In this document: one piece after another, positions 35,988 through 43,234 of the stretch
Numbering within the stretch: position 1 is the first letter of the stretch
Layout of the letters: every line of letters starts with the position of its first letter
Source of the DNA: Phycisphaeraceae bacterium
Lineage (GTDB): Bacteria; Planctomycetota; Phycisphaerae; Phycisphaerales; Phycisphaeraceae
DNA length: 64,000 bases
NCBI GenBank assembly: GCA_040222855.1
Contig: JAVKCD010000019.1
Span: 728,912-792,911 of the forward strand
Direction of reading: 5' to 3'
Translations under genes and position numbers: made by a program
Notes under the pieces: model-generated
Told to the model about the DNA's origin: nothing
Database searches by the model: none
Seen by the model: only the letters and a program-made list of their open reading frames with translations

Positions 35988-36407
35988 ATGACAACCCAGA
36001 TGATCAACGAGAGCGTGACCGAAAGGCACCTGCAAGCCCGTATCGGTGCCCGCAGAAGGGCCGAGCACGTTCTCCAGCGGGCTGTCCTGCTGCCCAAGGA
36101 TGAGCGGATGATTCTCGAGGAGATTTTCCGGCATGGCAGCAGCATGGCCGAGGTCGCGGAGGCCACGGGACTGCCGGTCCGCACCCTCCACCGCCGGGTC
36201 CGGACGATGCTCGCGCGGATGGACTCGGACCTGTTCCTCTTTGTGGCTCGGCACGAGAAGATCATCCCACCCGCAGCGCGGCCGACGGCCCGGCGTGTCG
36301 CGCTGCACGGCCAGAGCCTCCGCTCGGTCGCCCGCGAAACCGGTGCCTCGCTGCACCGCGTCCGCGAGCACATGCGTGCCGTGCACACGCTCGCCAACCT
36401 GCTCTAG
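35988..36407 (+). CDS. Double helix-turn-helix regulator (sigma-region-4-like)
   Basis: 139 residues. Two similar helix-turn-helix units are visible: about 37-75 (KDERMILEEIFRHGSSMAEVAEATGLPVRTLHRRVRTML) and about 97-135 (PTARRVALHGQSLRSVARETGASLHRVREHMRAV). Both resemble sigma-70 region 4 or phage late regulators. A ribosome-binding AGGGGA lies upstream of the ATG. As the first gene of the operon under the repressor, it could be an early/late switch factor. No region 2 is present, so it is not a complete sigma factor. Confidence 0.65.
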   Translation: MTTQMINESVTERHLQARIGARRRAEHVLQRAVLLPKDERMILEEIFRHGSSMAEVAEATGLPVRTLHRRVRTMLARMDSDLFLFVARHEKIIPPAARPTARRVALHGQSLRSVARETGASLHRVREHMRAVHTLANLL

Positions 36408-36427
36408 ACACAACAAACAAACGGGGG

Positions 36428-37114
36428 ATGAATCGTATGCAGCATTCAGTCTCAGTGGCGGTCCACGCGACTGTCGAGCATCAGCCAGCCACCAGTCTCG
36501 GCGCGGCGGAAGCCGCGGCGCTGTTCGGGCTGGAACTCGATCATCACGGACCGACGGCGTTGCTCCCGCCGATGGAGCTGACCCTTGCTTCCGGGCAGGT
36601 CACGTTCCTCACGGGGCCATCTGGATCGGGCAAGTCGACGCTGCTGCGTGCGGTACGTCAGGCGTTGTGTGAGCAGGCGGTTGAGTTGATTGATCTTGCC
36701 GCCCTGCCGACGTGGCCGGATCGTCCGCTGGCTGAGGGGTTTCCGGCCCCGCTGCCGGATGACCTGGACAAGACCGCGGGCTGGCTGAGCCGCGCGGGTT
36801 TGGCTGAGGCGGCGCTGCTGCTGCGACGACCGGGCGAGTTGTCAGAAGGTCAGCGATTCCGGCTGGAGTTGGCGTACGCGTTGGCACTGGCTGAGGTGGG
36901 CGAGGGCTTTGCCGTGATCGTGGCGGATGAGTTTGCCGCGACGCTGGATCGGCTGACCGCGAAGCATGTTGCGATGACGGTTCGGCGTTGGATGAGGCGG
37001 TCGTCTTGCGCGCTGGTGGTGGCGACGACGCACGATGATCTTCTCGAGGCCCTTACGCCGGACACGCTGATTGAGCTGACGGCGGCTGGCCAGGTTGAGG
37101 TGCTTACACGATGA
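36428..37114 (+). CDS. Stand-alone ABC-type ATPase of the packaging island
   Basis: 228 residues, a single ABC ATPase domain without membrane helices. Walker A is GPSGSGKST (63-71), the signature is LSEGQ (138-142), Walker B is VIVADE (163-168), the D-loop is ATLD (171-174) and the switch His is in ATTHDD (His202). The region between Walker A and the signature is short, and a Q-loop is not clear. The ATPase overlaps the following GNAT gene in the ATGA pattern. The pair corresponds in content to the two halves of COG2401 (ABC ATPase fused to acetyltransferase). No transporter role is supported. Confidence 0.75.
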   Translation: MNRMQHSVSVAVHATVEHQPATSLGAAEAAALFGLELDHHGPTALLPPMELTLASGQVTFLTGPSGSGKSTLLRAVRQALCEQAVELIDLAALPTWPDRPLAEGFPAPLPDDLDKTAGWLSRAGLAEAALLLRRPGELSEGQRFRLELAYALALAEVGEGFAVIVADEFAATLDRLTAKHVAMTVRRWMRRSSCALVVATTHDDLLEALTPDTLIELTAAGQVEVLTR

Positions 37115-37920
37115 CCCTTCCTCCTCTCTTATCTGTGGCTGAGCGTTTCGCGAACCTTAAGCAAGCGGGTCCGGTGACGGCGGTCGAGATCGCGGAGGGT
37201 CGTTGGTCGGACCTGCGTGCGTTGTCGGCGTTTCATTACCGGTCGGGTAAGCCGGCGACGGCGACGCGGATTCTCTCGGCTTTTGTTGATATCGAGACGG
37301 CGGGTGATCGGTGGCTGGGTCGCGAGGTGCGGCGGCGGGCGGTGGCGGTTTTGGTGGAGTCCCTGCCAGCGTTGTCGTGTCACTTGCGGGACCACGCGTT
37401 GGCGGATCGGTTTGGTTCGTGGTTGCCGGCGGGGGAGCGGGCGCGGTGGTTGAATGAGGAGGTGCGGTGCATCAGTCGGGTGATTGTTCATCCGCAGTTT
37501 CGTGGGTTGGGTTTGGCGGTGAGGCTTGTGCGCTCGGCTTTGGGGAGCGCGACGACGCCTGTGACCGAGGCACTGGCTGCTATGGGCCGTGTGAACCCTT
37601 TTTTCGAGAAAGCGGGCATGGCGGCTTACCGCAGAGCGCCTCTGGCCTGCGATCAAAGGCTGCTTGACGCCCTCGAACATCAACGCTTTGTGCGCACGGA
37701 TCTGGCGCGGCCTGCGCGACTGATGGCGGCGATCGAGGCGCTGCCGGAGGGTGATCAAGCGTGGTTGCTGAAGGAGGTTGACCGGTGGTATGCGCAGAAC
37801 GCGGGTCGGACGGGTCGTCGGCATTCGCGGTCTGAGGAGAAGTTGGTTGTGGCACGCTCGCGTGTGCTGGTGGAGCCGGTGTACTACGTGCACCTGAATG
37901 GTCAGAAGGACAAGGAGTAG
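37111..37920 (+). CDS. GNAT-domain protein paired with the ABC ATPase
   Basis: 269 residues. The acetyl-CoA loop is visible as RVIVHPQFRGLGLAVRLVRSAL (about 123-144), with RGLGLA as the pyrophosphate-binding turn, and NPFFEKAGMAAYRR (about 162-175) as the C-terminal motif. The N-terminal part contains the FHYRSGKPAT stretch (41-50). The start overlaps the ATPase stop by four bases, implying coupled synthesis. A single open frame joining the two would resemble COG2401. Substrate unknown; acetylation of DNA-packaging proteins or DNA is a possibility, not shown. Confidence 0.7.
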   Translation: MTLPPLLSVAERFANLKQAGPVTAVEIAEGRWSDLRALSAFHYRSGKPATATRILSAFVDIETAGDRWLGREVRRRAVAVLVESLPALSCHLRDHALADRFGSWLPAGERARWLNEEVRCISRVIVHPQFRGLGLAVRLVRSALGSATTPVTEALAAMGRVNPFFEKAGMAAYRRAPLACDQRLLDALEHQRFVRTDLARPARLMAAIEALPEGDQAWLLKEVDRWYAQNAGRTGRRHSRSEEKLVVARSRVLVEPVYYVHLNGQKDKE

Positions 37921-37923
37921 GTG

Positions 37924-38538
37924 ATGAATGATGCGGGCGGGGTGATGGTGGAGATCGGGCTGGACAAGCTGGAGGCGCATCCGCGAAACAGCAACACGAT
38001 GCGGCGGCGGATGGTTGATCTGCTCAAGCGTCATCTTGAGGAGCATGATCAGTATCCGCCTGTGATCGTGAGGCCGCTGGGTGGTGATGAGGGGCGGTAT
38101 CAGATTCTGGATGGTCATCATCGGGTGATGGTGTTGCGAGAGCTGGGTCGTGAGGTGGCGCGGTGTGTCGTGTGGGCGGTGGATGATGCGCGGGCGTTGG
38201 TGCTGCTGGCGACGTTGAACCGGTTGCGGGGTGCGGACAGCCCGGTGAAGCGGGGCGAGCTGCTGGAGGAGCTGACGCGGCATGTGCCGATGGTGAAGGT
38301 GGCTCCGCTTCTGCCTGAGGATCGCGGGGTGGCGGAGCGGTTGATCGGGTTGACGAAGGAGCGGCCTACGCTGGTGCCGGCGCAGCGGGCGGAGGACCGG
38401 GTGGTGGCGGTGCATTTTTTCCTGAAGCCGGCGGAGCGAAAGCGACTGGATCGGGTGTTGGGGGCGCTGGGCGGGTCGCGTAGTGAGGCGTTGGTTGAGT
38501 TGGTGAATCGTTATGAAGCTGACAAAGGGGCGGCGTGA
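37924..38538 (+). CDS. ParB/Srx-fold protein of the packaging island
   Basis: 204 residues from the ATG at 37924 (AAGGAG upstream). ParB N-terminal-type motifs are present: IGLDKLEAHPRNSN (11-24), YPPVIVRPL (44-52) and YQILDGHHRVMVLRELG (59-75), where DGHHR replaces the GERR of chromosomal ParB. A second half with ALVLLATLNRLRG follows; no clear ParB helix-turn-helix or parS-binding block is seen. Stand-alone ParB/Srx domains are common next to phage terminases and may act as CTPase, nuclease or DNA-binding factor. The next gene starts on its stop codon (TGATG). Confidence 0.75.
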   Translation: MNDAGGVMVEIGLDKLEAHPRNSNTMRRRMVDLLKRHLEEHDQYPPVIVRPLGGDEGRYQILDGHHRVMVLRELGREVARCVVWAVDDARALVLLATLNRLRGADSPVKRGELLEELTRHVPMVKVAPLLPEDRGVAERLIGLTKERPTLVPAQRAEDRVVAVHFFLKPAERKRLDRVLGALGGSRSEALVELVNRYEADKGAA

Positions 38539-39047
38539 TGGTGAGGATTTCGGAGCGGCGGGAGCGGGCGGTGCTGGCGGACCTGATCCGGGCGGAGTCG
38601 GACTGGGTGGGGATCGCGGAGAAGCATCGGTTATCAACCTCGGAGCTGGCGGAGTGGGCGGCGCGGGAGCCGACGGTGCGGCGGTTGACCGCGCTGAGCA
38701 CGCTGGCGGATTTGCAGACGCAGTTGCTGCTGGGGCGGTGCCGGTTGATGGCGGCGTCGCGGTTGTTGACGCTAGCGTCTGCGGATGAGACGGGCTCGGC
38801 GGAGACGGCTCGCAAAGCCTGCGTCGATCTCCTCAAACTCGACCGCCACCCCCAACCCCCCCACACTAAGGCAAACCTAGGGGCACTTGATGTTGCTGGT
38901 GGTGGTGGAGACGAGTTGGATCAAGGGGTCGGTGATCTGGCGGCGCTGCTTTATGGCGAGGGTGATGTTGAGGGAGAGGGTGAGGGGGACAAGCGGGTGT
39001 TGGTGTCGGAGGCGTTGGATGATGATGGGAGTGTGAGGGATGAGTGA
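38538..39047 (+). CDS. Putative small terminase-like protein
   Basis: 169 residues. The N-terminus looks like a DNA-binding helix-turn-helix (AVLADLIRAESDWVGIAEKHRLSTSELAEWAAREPTVRRL, about 11-50), then a helical TLADLQTQLLLGRCRLMAASRLLTL oligomerisation-like part. The tail (about 105-169) is acidic and Gly-rich (VAGGGGDELDQGVGDL, EGDVEGEGEGD). Placement directly before the large terminase, with an 8-base overlap, is the classical position of the small subunit, which recognises packaging sites. Assignment rests mainly on this context. Confidence 0.6.
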   Translation: MVRISERRERAVLADLIRAESDWVGIAEKHRLSTSELAEWAAREPTVRRLTALSTLADLQTQLLLGRCRLMAASRLLTLASADETGSAETARKACVDLLKLDRHPQPPHTKANLGALDVAGGGGDELDQGVGDLAALLYGEGDVEGEGEGDKRVLVSEALDDDGSVRDE

Positions 39048-40575
39048 TCGTGGGGTGATGGGTGGTGTGTTGCGGAGGTCATCGTTTCGTTTGCGGATGA
39101 TTGAGCGGGCGTGTCCGAGGACGGCGGGTGAGTTGCATCGGTTTGTGAAGCGGGGTTTGGGTCTTGATGTGCCGAGGCGTGCGGTGGTGGCGGGGTCGGT
39201 TTCGCCGTTTGAGTACCTGCGTCGGAGTTTTTTTGGTGATGAGCTGGCGGGTGCGGAGCGGGCTGAGTCGGGTGATCTGGTGGTGTGGGCGAATCGAGGG
39301 GGTGGCAAGACGCGGTTGGGGGCCGTGGCGACGCTGGTGGATTTGCTGTTTAAGCCTGGGATTCAGATGCGGATTCTGGGCGGGTCGTTGGAGCAGTCGC
39401 AGCGGATGCATGAGCATTTGCTGCAGTTGCTAGAGACGCCGTTGCTGGCGGATCGGCGGGTGGGGGCCGGTGGTTCGGTGTTGGCGAAGCCGGCGACGGG
39501 GCGTGGGGTGACGCTGATGAACGGGTCGCGGGTTGAGCTGTTGGCGCAGTCGCATCGTTCGGTGCGGGGGACGCGTGTGCACAAGCTGCGGTGTGATGAG
39601 GTGGAGGAGTTTGTGCCTGAGGTTTGGCAGGCGGCGCAGCTGGTGACGCGTTCGGGTCGTTGTGGGCGGTGGAAGGTTCATGGTTCGGTTCATGCGTTGT
39701 CGACGGCGCATCGGATTGGTGGGTTGATGTCGACGCTGACGGGGATGCATGAGACGCCTGGCGAGAATGCGGGGCGATCGGGGCGGTTGCTGCGTTGGAC
39801 GGCGCTGGATGTAGCGGAGCGTTGTCCTGCGTCGCGGGATTGCGCTTCTTGCGCGTTGTGGGAGGATTGCGGAGGTGTGGCGAAGGGGTCGCGGGGTTTT
39901 GTGTCGATTGATGATCTGCTCGTGCAGCGGGGTCGGGCGTCGGTGGCGACGTGGCGGGCGGAGATGTTGTGTGAGCGGCCGACGCGCGAGGATGCGGTGT
40001 ACCCGATGTTCGATCCGGCGCTGCATGTGCGAGCGGTTGGGGCGTTGAGTGAGGATGCGGTGTTGGTGGGTGGGATGGACTTTGGGTTGCGGTCGCCGAC
40101 GGTGTATTTGTGGGCTGTGGTGGGCGAGTGCGAGGGTCGAGAGGTGGTGCATGTGGTGGATGAGTTGGTGGCGCGGGATCGGACGTTGGGGGCGAATGTT
40201 GATGCGGTGCTGGCACGGGGTTGGCCGCTGGCGTCGTGGGTATCGGTTGATCCTGCGGGGCTGGCGCGGAATGCGCAGACGGGGCGTTCGGATGTTGAGA
40301 TGCTGCGCGAGCGAGGGTTGCGGGTTCGGACGCGGCGGCATCGGGTTCGTGATGGGATCGAGCGGGTTCGTTCGTGGCTGGATCACGGGCGGTTGCTGGT
40401 GGACCCGCGGTGCGAGCGGTTGATTCACTCGTTGCAGGCGTATCACTTTGACCGACGGAGCGACGCGAGTGAGGAGCCAGCGAAGGATGGTCCGGATCAC
40501 GCTGTGGATGCGCTGCGATATCTGATTGTGAATCTGGACCTGGGTCAGCGGTCTGTGTCGGTGGTGGGTTATTGA
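39040..40575 (+). CDS. Phage terminase large subunit
   Basis: 511 residues. ATPase: Walker A ANRGGGKT (84-91), SVRGTRVHKLRCDEVEEF with Walker B LRCDE (183-187). Nuclease of RNase H fold: GGMDFGLRSPTVYLW (Asp347) and KDGPDHAVDALRYL near the end. Between the two domains lies a cysteine cluster RCPASRDCASCALWEDCGG (Cys262, 268, 271, 277), which could bind zinc or an Fe-S cluster and is not standard for terminases. It translocates DNA into the prohead and cuts it. It ends the operon and is followed by a strong terminator. No portal gene follows, unlike in most tailed phages. Confidence 0.85.
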   Translation: MSDRGVMGGVLRRSSFRLRMIERACPRTAGELHRFVKRGLGLDVPRRAVVAGSVSPFEYLRRSFFGDELAGAERAESGDLVVWANRGGGKTRLGAVATLVDLLFKPGIQMRILGGSLEQSQRMHEHLLQLLETPLLADRRVGAGGSVLAKPATGRGVTLMNGSRVELLAQSHRSVRGTRVHKLRCDEVEEFVPEVWQAAQLVTRSGRCGRWKVHGSVHALSTAHRIGGLMSTLTGMHETPGENAGRSGRLLRWTALDVAERCPASRDCASCALWEDCGGVAKGSRGFVSIDDLLVQRGRASVATWRAEMLCERPTREDAVYPMFDPALHVRAVGALSEDAVLVGGMDFGLRSPTVYLWAVVGECEGREVVHVVDELVARDRTLGANVDAVLARGWPLASWVSVDPAGLARNAQTGRSDVEMLRERGLRVRTRRHRVRDGIERVRSWLDHGRLLVDPRCERLIHSLQAYHFDRRSDASEEPAKDGPDHAVDALRYLIVNLDLGQRSVSVVGY

Positions 40576-40658
40576 GTGGTGAGGTGGTGAAGGTGTTGGG
40601 GGTGAGGATCGGTACGCACGCGTTGTTACACGGAGCACTCATGCAGGATTATTGGTTA

Positions 40659-40704
40659 CCGGGTCAAACGCTTGTGCGTTATGACCCGGGCCACCCAGAT
40701 TTTT
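40659..40704 (+). terminator. Intrinsic terminator after the terminase gene
   Basis: CCGGGTCAAACGC (40659-40671), loop TTGT, GCGTTATGACCCGG (40676-40689): a long stem with one bulge region. TTTTT follows 11 bases later (40700-40704). It closes the packaging operon about 85 bases after the stop codon. Confidence 0.75.
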
Positions 40705-40711
40705 GATGGTG

Positions 40712-41617
40712 TTATTCGGGTTCGGCGAAGGTGACGGGTCCGGTGTCGGGGATGAGGTTGGCTTTGACGCCTTCATTGATGAGTTGGGCGACGGCGGCGC
40801 GTCCGCGGTCGCCGTAGTCGAGCGTCCATTGGTTGACGTACATGCCGACGAAGCGGTCGGCGAGGTCGGCTTCCATGCCTCGGGCCCATTGGAGTGCGAA
40901 GCGGACGGAGTCTTCGCGGTGTTCGAGGGCGTAGTTGATGGAGTCGAGGAGGACGCGGGTGAGTCGTGGGAGGTTGTCGGCGAGGTCTTTGCGGATGGCG
41001 TTTCCACCCAGGGGTAGCGGGAGTTTGCGTGAGGTGGTCCACCAGACGCCGAGATCTTCGACGAGTCGGAGTCCTTGTTGCTGGTAGGTGAGTTGTCCTT
41101 CGTGGATGAGGAGTCCGGCGTCAGCGTGGTTGTTGAGGACGGCGTCGGGGATTTCGTCGAAGGGTGTGACTTGCCAGTCGATGTCTTTTTCGGAGAGTCC
41201 GAGTTCGGCGAGTCGGAGTTGCATGGCGAGCCATGCGGAGGTTCGGACGCCTGGGATGGCGAGTCGTTTTCCTTTGAGCCACTGGGCGGTGTTGGCGTCG
41301 GCGTTGGTCTGCTTGGTGACGACGATGGGTCCGTAGCCGTCGCCCATGGATGACCCGCAGGAGGTGAGGACGTACTGGTCGGCGACGTAGGGATACTGGT
41401 GGATAGAGAGTGCTGTGACTTCGAGTTCGCCGCGTTGGGAGCGTTGGTTGAGGGACTCGATGTCTTCCATGACGTGGGTGAAGTCGAAGCCTCGTGTGTT
41501 GATGCGAGGGGTGTGGGTTTCGCCGGAGGGGTCGGTGAAGTTGGCGAGGGGGAACCACATGAAGGCGTCATCGGGGTCGGGGGAGTGGCCGATGCGGATG
41601 GGGATGGTGGTGGGCAA
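40712..41617 (-). CDS. mqnD: 1,4-dihydroxy-6-naphthoate synthase (futalosine pathway)
   Basis: 301 residues of the MqnA/MqnD periplasmic-binding-fold family. The start GHSPDPDDAFMWFPL is diagnostic for MqnD, followed by ESLNQRSQRGELEVTALSIHQYPY and YGPIVVTK. It converts cyclic de-hypoxanthine futalosine to dihydroxynaphthoate in menaquinone synthesis, so the organism respires with menaquinone made by the futalosine route. The gene converges on the terminase operon terminator. Confidence 0.9.
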   Translation of the reverse strand: MPTTIPIRIGHSPDPDDAFMWFPLANFTDPSGETHTPRINTRGFDFTHVMEDIESLNQRSQRGELEVTALSIHQYPYVADQYVLTSCGSSMGDGYGPIVVTKQTNADANTAQWLKGKRLAIPGVRTSAWLAMQLRLAELGLSEKDIDWQVTPFDEIPDAVLNNHADAGLLIHEGQLTYQQQGLRLVEDLGVWWTTSRKLPLPLGGNAIRKDLADNLPRLTRVLLDSINYALEHREDSVRFALQWARGMEADLADRFVGMYVNQWTLDYGDRGRAAVAQLINEGVKANLIPDTGPVTFAEPE

Positions 41618-41671
41618 GGGTCTGCTCCCAGGGGTTTGAGGGGGAGCGGAGTTTAGGCGACGGGAGGGGTG

Positions 41672-42340
41672 TCAGGAGGCGGGCGGGGTGTTGAGTTTTT
41701 CGAGGAGTCGTGTTTCGAGGCCGACATCCCGTCCGGCGGGGACCCATGTGGTGCGTTCGGAGAGGGTGTTGGCGGGGTTGATCGAGTCGAACTGCAGGTT
41801 ATCGCCAAAGGAGCCAATGGTGGCGGACCTGGTGTCATAGAAGCTTCGGCGGCTAAAGGAGCCGGAGATGCGTCGGTCGGAGGCGGCGAGTCGTTGGTGG
41901 CGGATTTCGATGGTGATGACGGCGGAGCGGGGGGTTTCGGTGATCTCGACGAGGGCGATGCGGCGCATGGCCGAGAGGGTGGCGGTGGCCTGTTCGGAGC
42001 CGGTGGCGGCGGGCCCGGCCCAGAACTCACCGGCGACGGGGACGGGGGATGGGAGGGTGCGGATGCGGCCGAAGCGTCGGTCGATGACCTCGATCCAGAA
42101 GCCTTCATCGCGGAGGAGTTCTTCGACTCGGGCGATGCCTTCGGAGCGTCGCATGTCGGCGATGGCGATCTGGGTGGGTGGCGTGTTGGTGCCTTCTTCG
42201 ACGACGCCTGGGAGGTTGAGGCGCGTAGGCTCTGTCTCCGGTTGCTGCTGGAGAAGCGAGCAACCGCTGATGGCGAGGGTGAAAGTAAGGATCCCCGGGA
42301 AGGCGATCTGTCCGGAACGGTATTCAGTCACCGTGTTCAT
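41672..42340 (-). CDS. Putative lipoprotein of unknown function
   Basis: 222 residues from the ATG at 42340. Residues 10-27 (GQIAFPGILTFTLAISGC) form a lipoprotein signal with lipobox LAISGC. The mature part has ADMRRSEGIARVEELLRDEGFWIEVIDRRFGRI, then a beta-like region with many Ser and Arg. No recognised domain. It is encoded 54 bases upstream of mqnD on the same strand, so possibly co-transcribed, without an evident functional link. Confidence 0.6.
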   Translation of the reverse strand: MNTVTEYRSGQIAFPGILTFTLAISGCSLLQQQPETEPTRLNLPGVVEEGTNTPPTQIAIADMRRSEGIARVEELLRDEGFWIEVIDRRFGRIRTLPSPVPVAGEFWAGPAATGSEQATATLSAMRRIALVEITETPRSAVITIEIRHQRLAASDRRISGSFSRRSFYDTRSATIGSFGDNLQFDSINPANTLSERTTWVPAGRDVGLETRLLEKLNTPPAS

Positions 42341-42644
42341 GCACACACTGTACCCCGTTTATCCCCGATTATGGGGTAGGGATCGCCTTTCCGGTTTGAG
42401 CCGGATAAAATCAACGAAGGTGCCAAGGCAACAGGTTGCCAACCGGCGTCGCAATCCAGCAAGCTCCCAGCTGGCCGATCACTGATGCTACCGGTCACTC
42501 CGATGGCTTGGGGTTGTCCTTAACCCTTTGCCGGAGCGTCGCAAGTCTGTGTCTTAGCGATCGGATCCTTCCTGCCTTCGTTGCTTGTCAGTGGCCCTCC
42601 GGGCCACTCTGTTCGGATGTCGCCGGGCGTTCTGCGCGGCGTGA
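42341..42644. other. Non-coding region downstream of mraZ with several hairpins
   Basis: 304 bases with no supported gene. It holds a perfect stem AGTGGCCC/GGGCCACT (42590-42608), GGCAACAGGTTGCC (around 42429-42442) and CCAGC...GCTGG (around 42460-42475). Near 42352-42382 TACCCC and GGGGTA flank TTATCCCC. It may be the 3' end of the mraZ transcript and the leader of the lipoprotein gene. No known riboswitch class could be fitted. Confidence 0.4.
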
Positions 42645-43127
42645 TTAGTCTGTCTGGTTCGCGGGGCCCATGGCTGCGCGGGGGTTTCTGAAGAGAGCGG
42701 GTTGGCTGAGCCGTTCGGCCATGGTGCTGCGCCAGGTGTTTTGTGGCATGAGCACGATGTGGTCTTTTCTGCCGATGAGGGCGACATCGCGGCCGAGGTT
42801 GACGGCGTTGAGGAGGACTTCGGGGAGTCGGACACGTCCCTGGCGGTCGGTTTCGACGCGGAAGCTGAGCCCGAAGAAGGTTTCCTCATAGGCGAGGAGT
42901 TCGTCTGGGGGGAGTGATGAGGTTTCGAGTTGTTGGGCGCGTTGTTTGAAGGCTGTTTCGGGGAAGAGGCGGAGGCAGTTGGTTTGTTCGGCGGGGTTGA
43001 CGTAGAACACGAGGGGATCGCCGTCGGCCGCGGGGGCATCCTGCTGGACCGCATTTCTGAGGTCGGCTGGGATGGCCAAGCGGTTTTTGGAGTCGATCGT
43101 GTGTTCATAGTTGCCGGTGAGGACCAC
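42645..43127 (-). CDS. mraZ: Transcriptional regulator MraZ
   Basis: 160 residues. Two AbrB-like double-psi units are present: NYEHTIDSKNRLAIPADLR near the start and FRVETDRQGRVRLPEVLLNAV in the middle (about 90-110). MraZ binds TGGGN repeats and normally represses the division and cell-wall cluster. Here it stands without rsmH, ftsL or mur genes; murE-murF-mraY are 16 kb away. The C-terminal part has NTWRSTMAERLSQPALF. An operator matching its own consensus is in front of it (43190-43234). Confidence 0.93.
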   Translation of the reverse strand: MVLTGNYEHTIDSKNRLAIPADLRNAVQQDAPAADGDPLVFYVNPAEQTNCLRLFPETAFKQRAQQLETSSLPPDELLAYEETFFGLSFRVETDRQGRVRLPEVLLNAVNLGRDVALIGRKDHIVLMPQNTWRSTMAERLSQPALFRNPRAAMGPANQTD

Positions 43128-43189
43128 GGGTCTGCCTCGGTGCTAAAAAGGGTGGCCATCCTGGCCTCGGGTACTGGTGATCCGTCGGA

Positions 43190-43234
43190 GAGCACGTTAC
43201 CCCACTCTTCCCCACGGTGCAACACTTTGGCCCA
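43190..43234 (-). promoter_or_regulatory. MraZ box: TGNNN repeats with 10-base period
   Basis: Read on the minus strand, TGGGC (43234-43230), TGTTG (43224-43220), TGGGG (43214-43210), TGGGG (43204-43200) and TGCTC (43194-43190) follow each other with exactly 10-base spacing. Known MraZ operators are TGGGN repeats separated by five bases. Three of the five units are full matches. The box lies 65-110 bases upstream of mraZ, implying autoregulation. Confidence 0.7.

Noticed and set aside
37129-38637. A 502-codon minus-strand frame opposite the GNAT and ParB-like genes
   Set aside because: Product is Arg/His/Pro/Gln-rich and lies antisense to two genes with recognisable domains and ribosome-binding sites.
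37129-40575. Reading the ABC ATPase as an efflux or defence transporter
   Set aside because: No membrane partner exists, and the gene is embedded between a phage-type regulator and terminase-like genes.
42420-42520. Cyclic di-GMP (GEMM) riboswitch downstream of mraZ
   Set aside because: Some stem positions are similar, but the conserved core sequences are missing on both strands.
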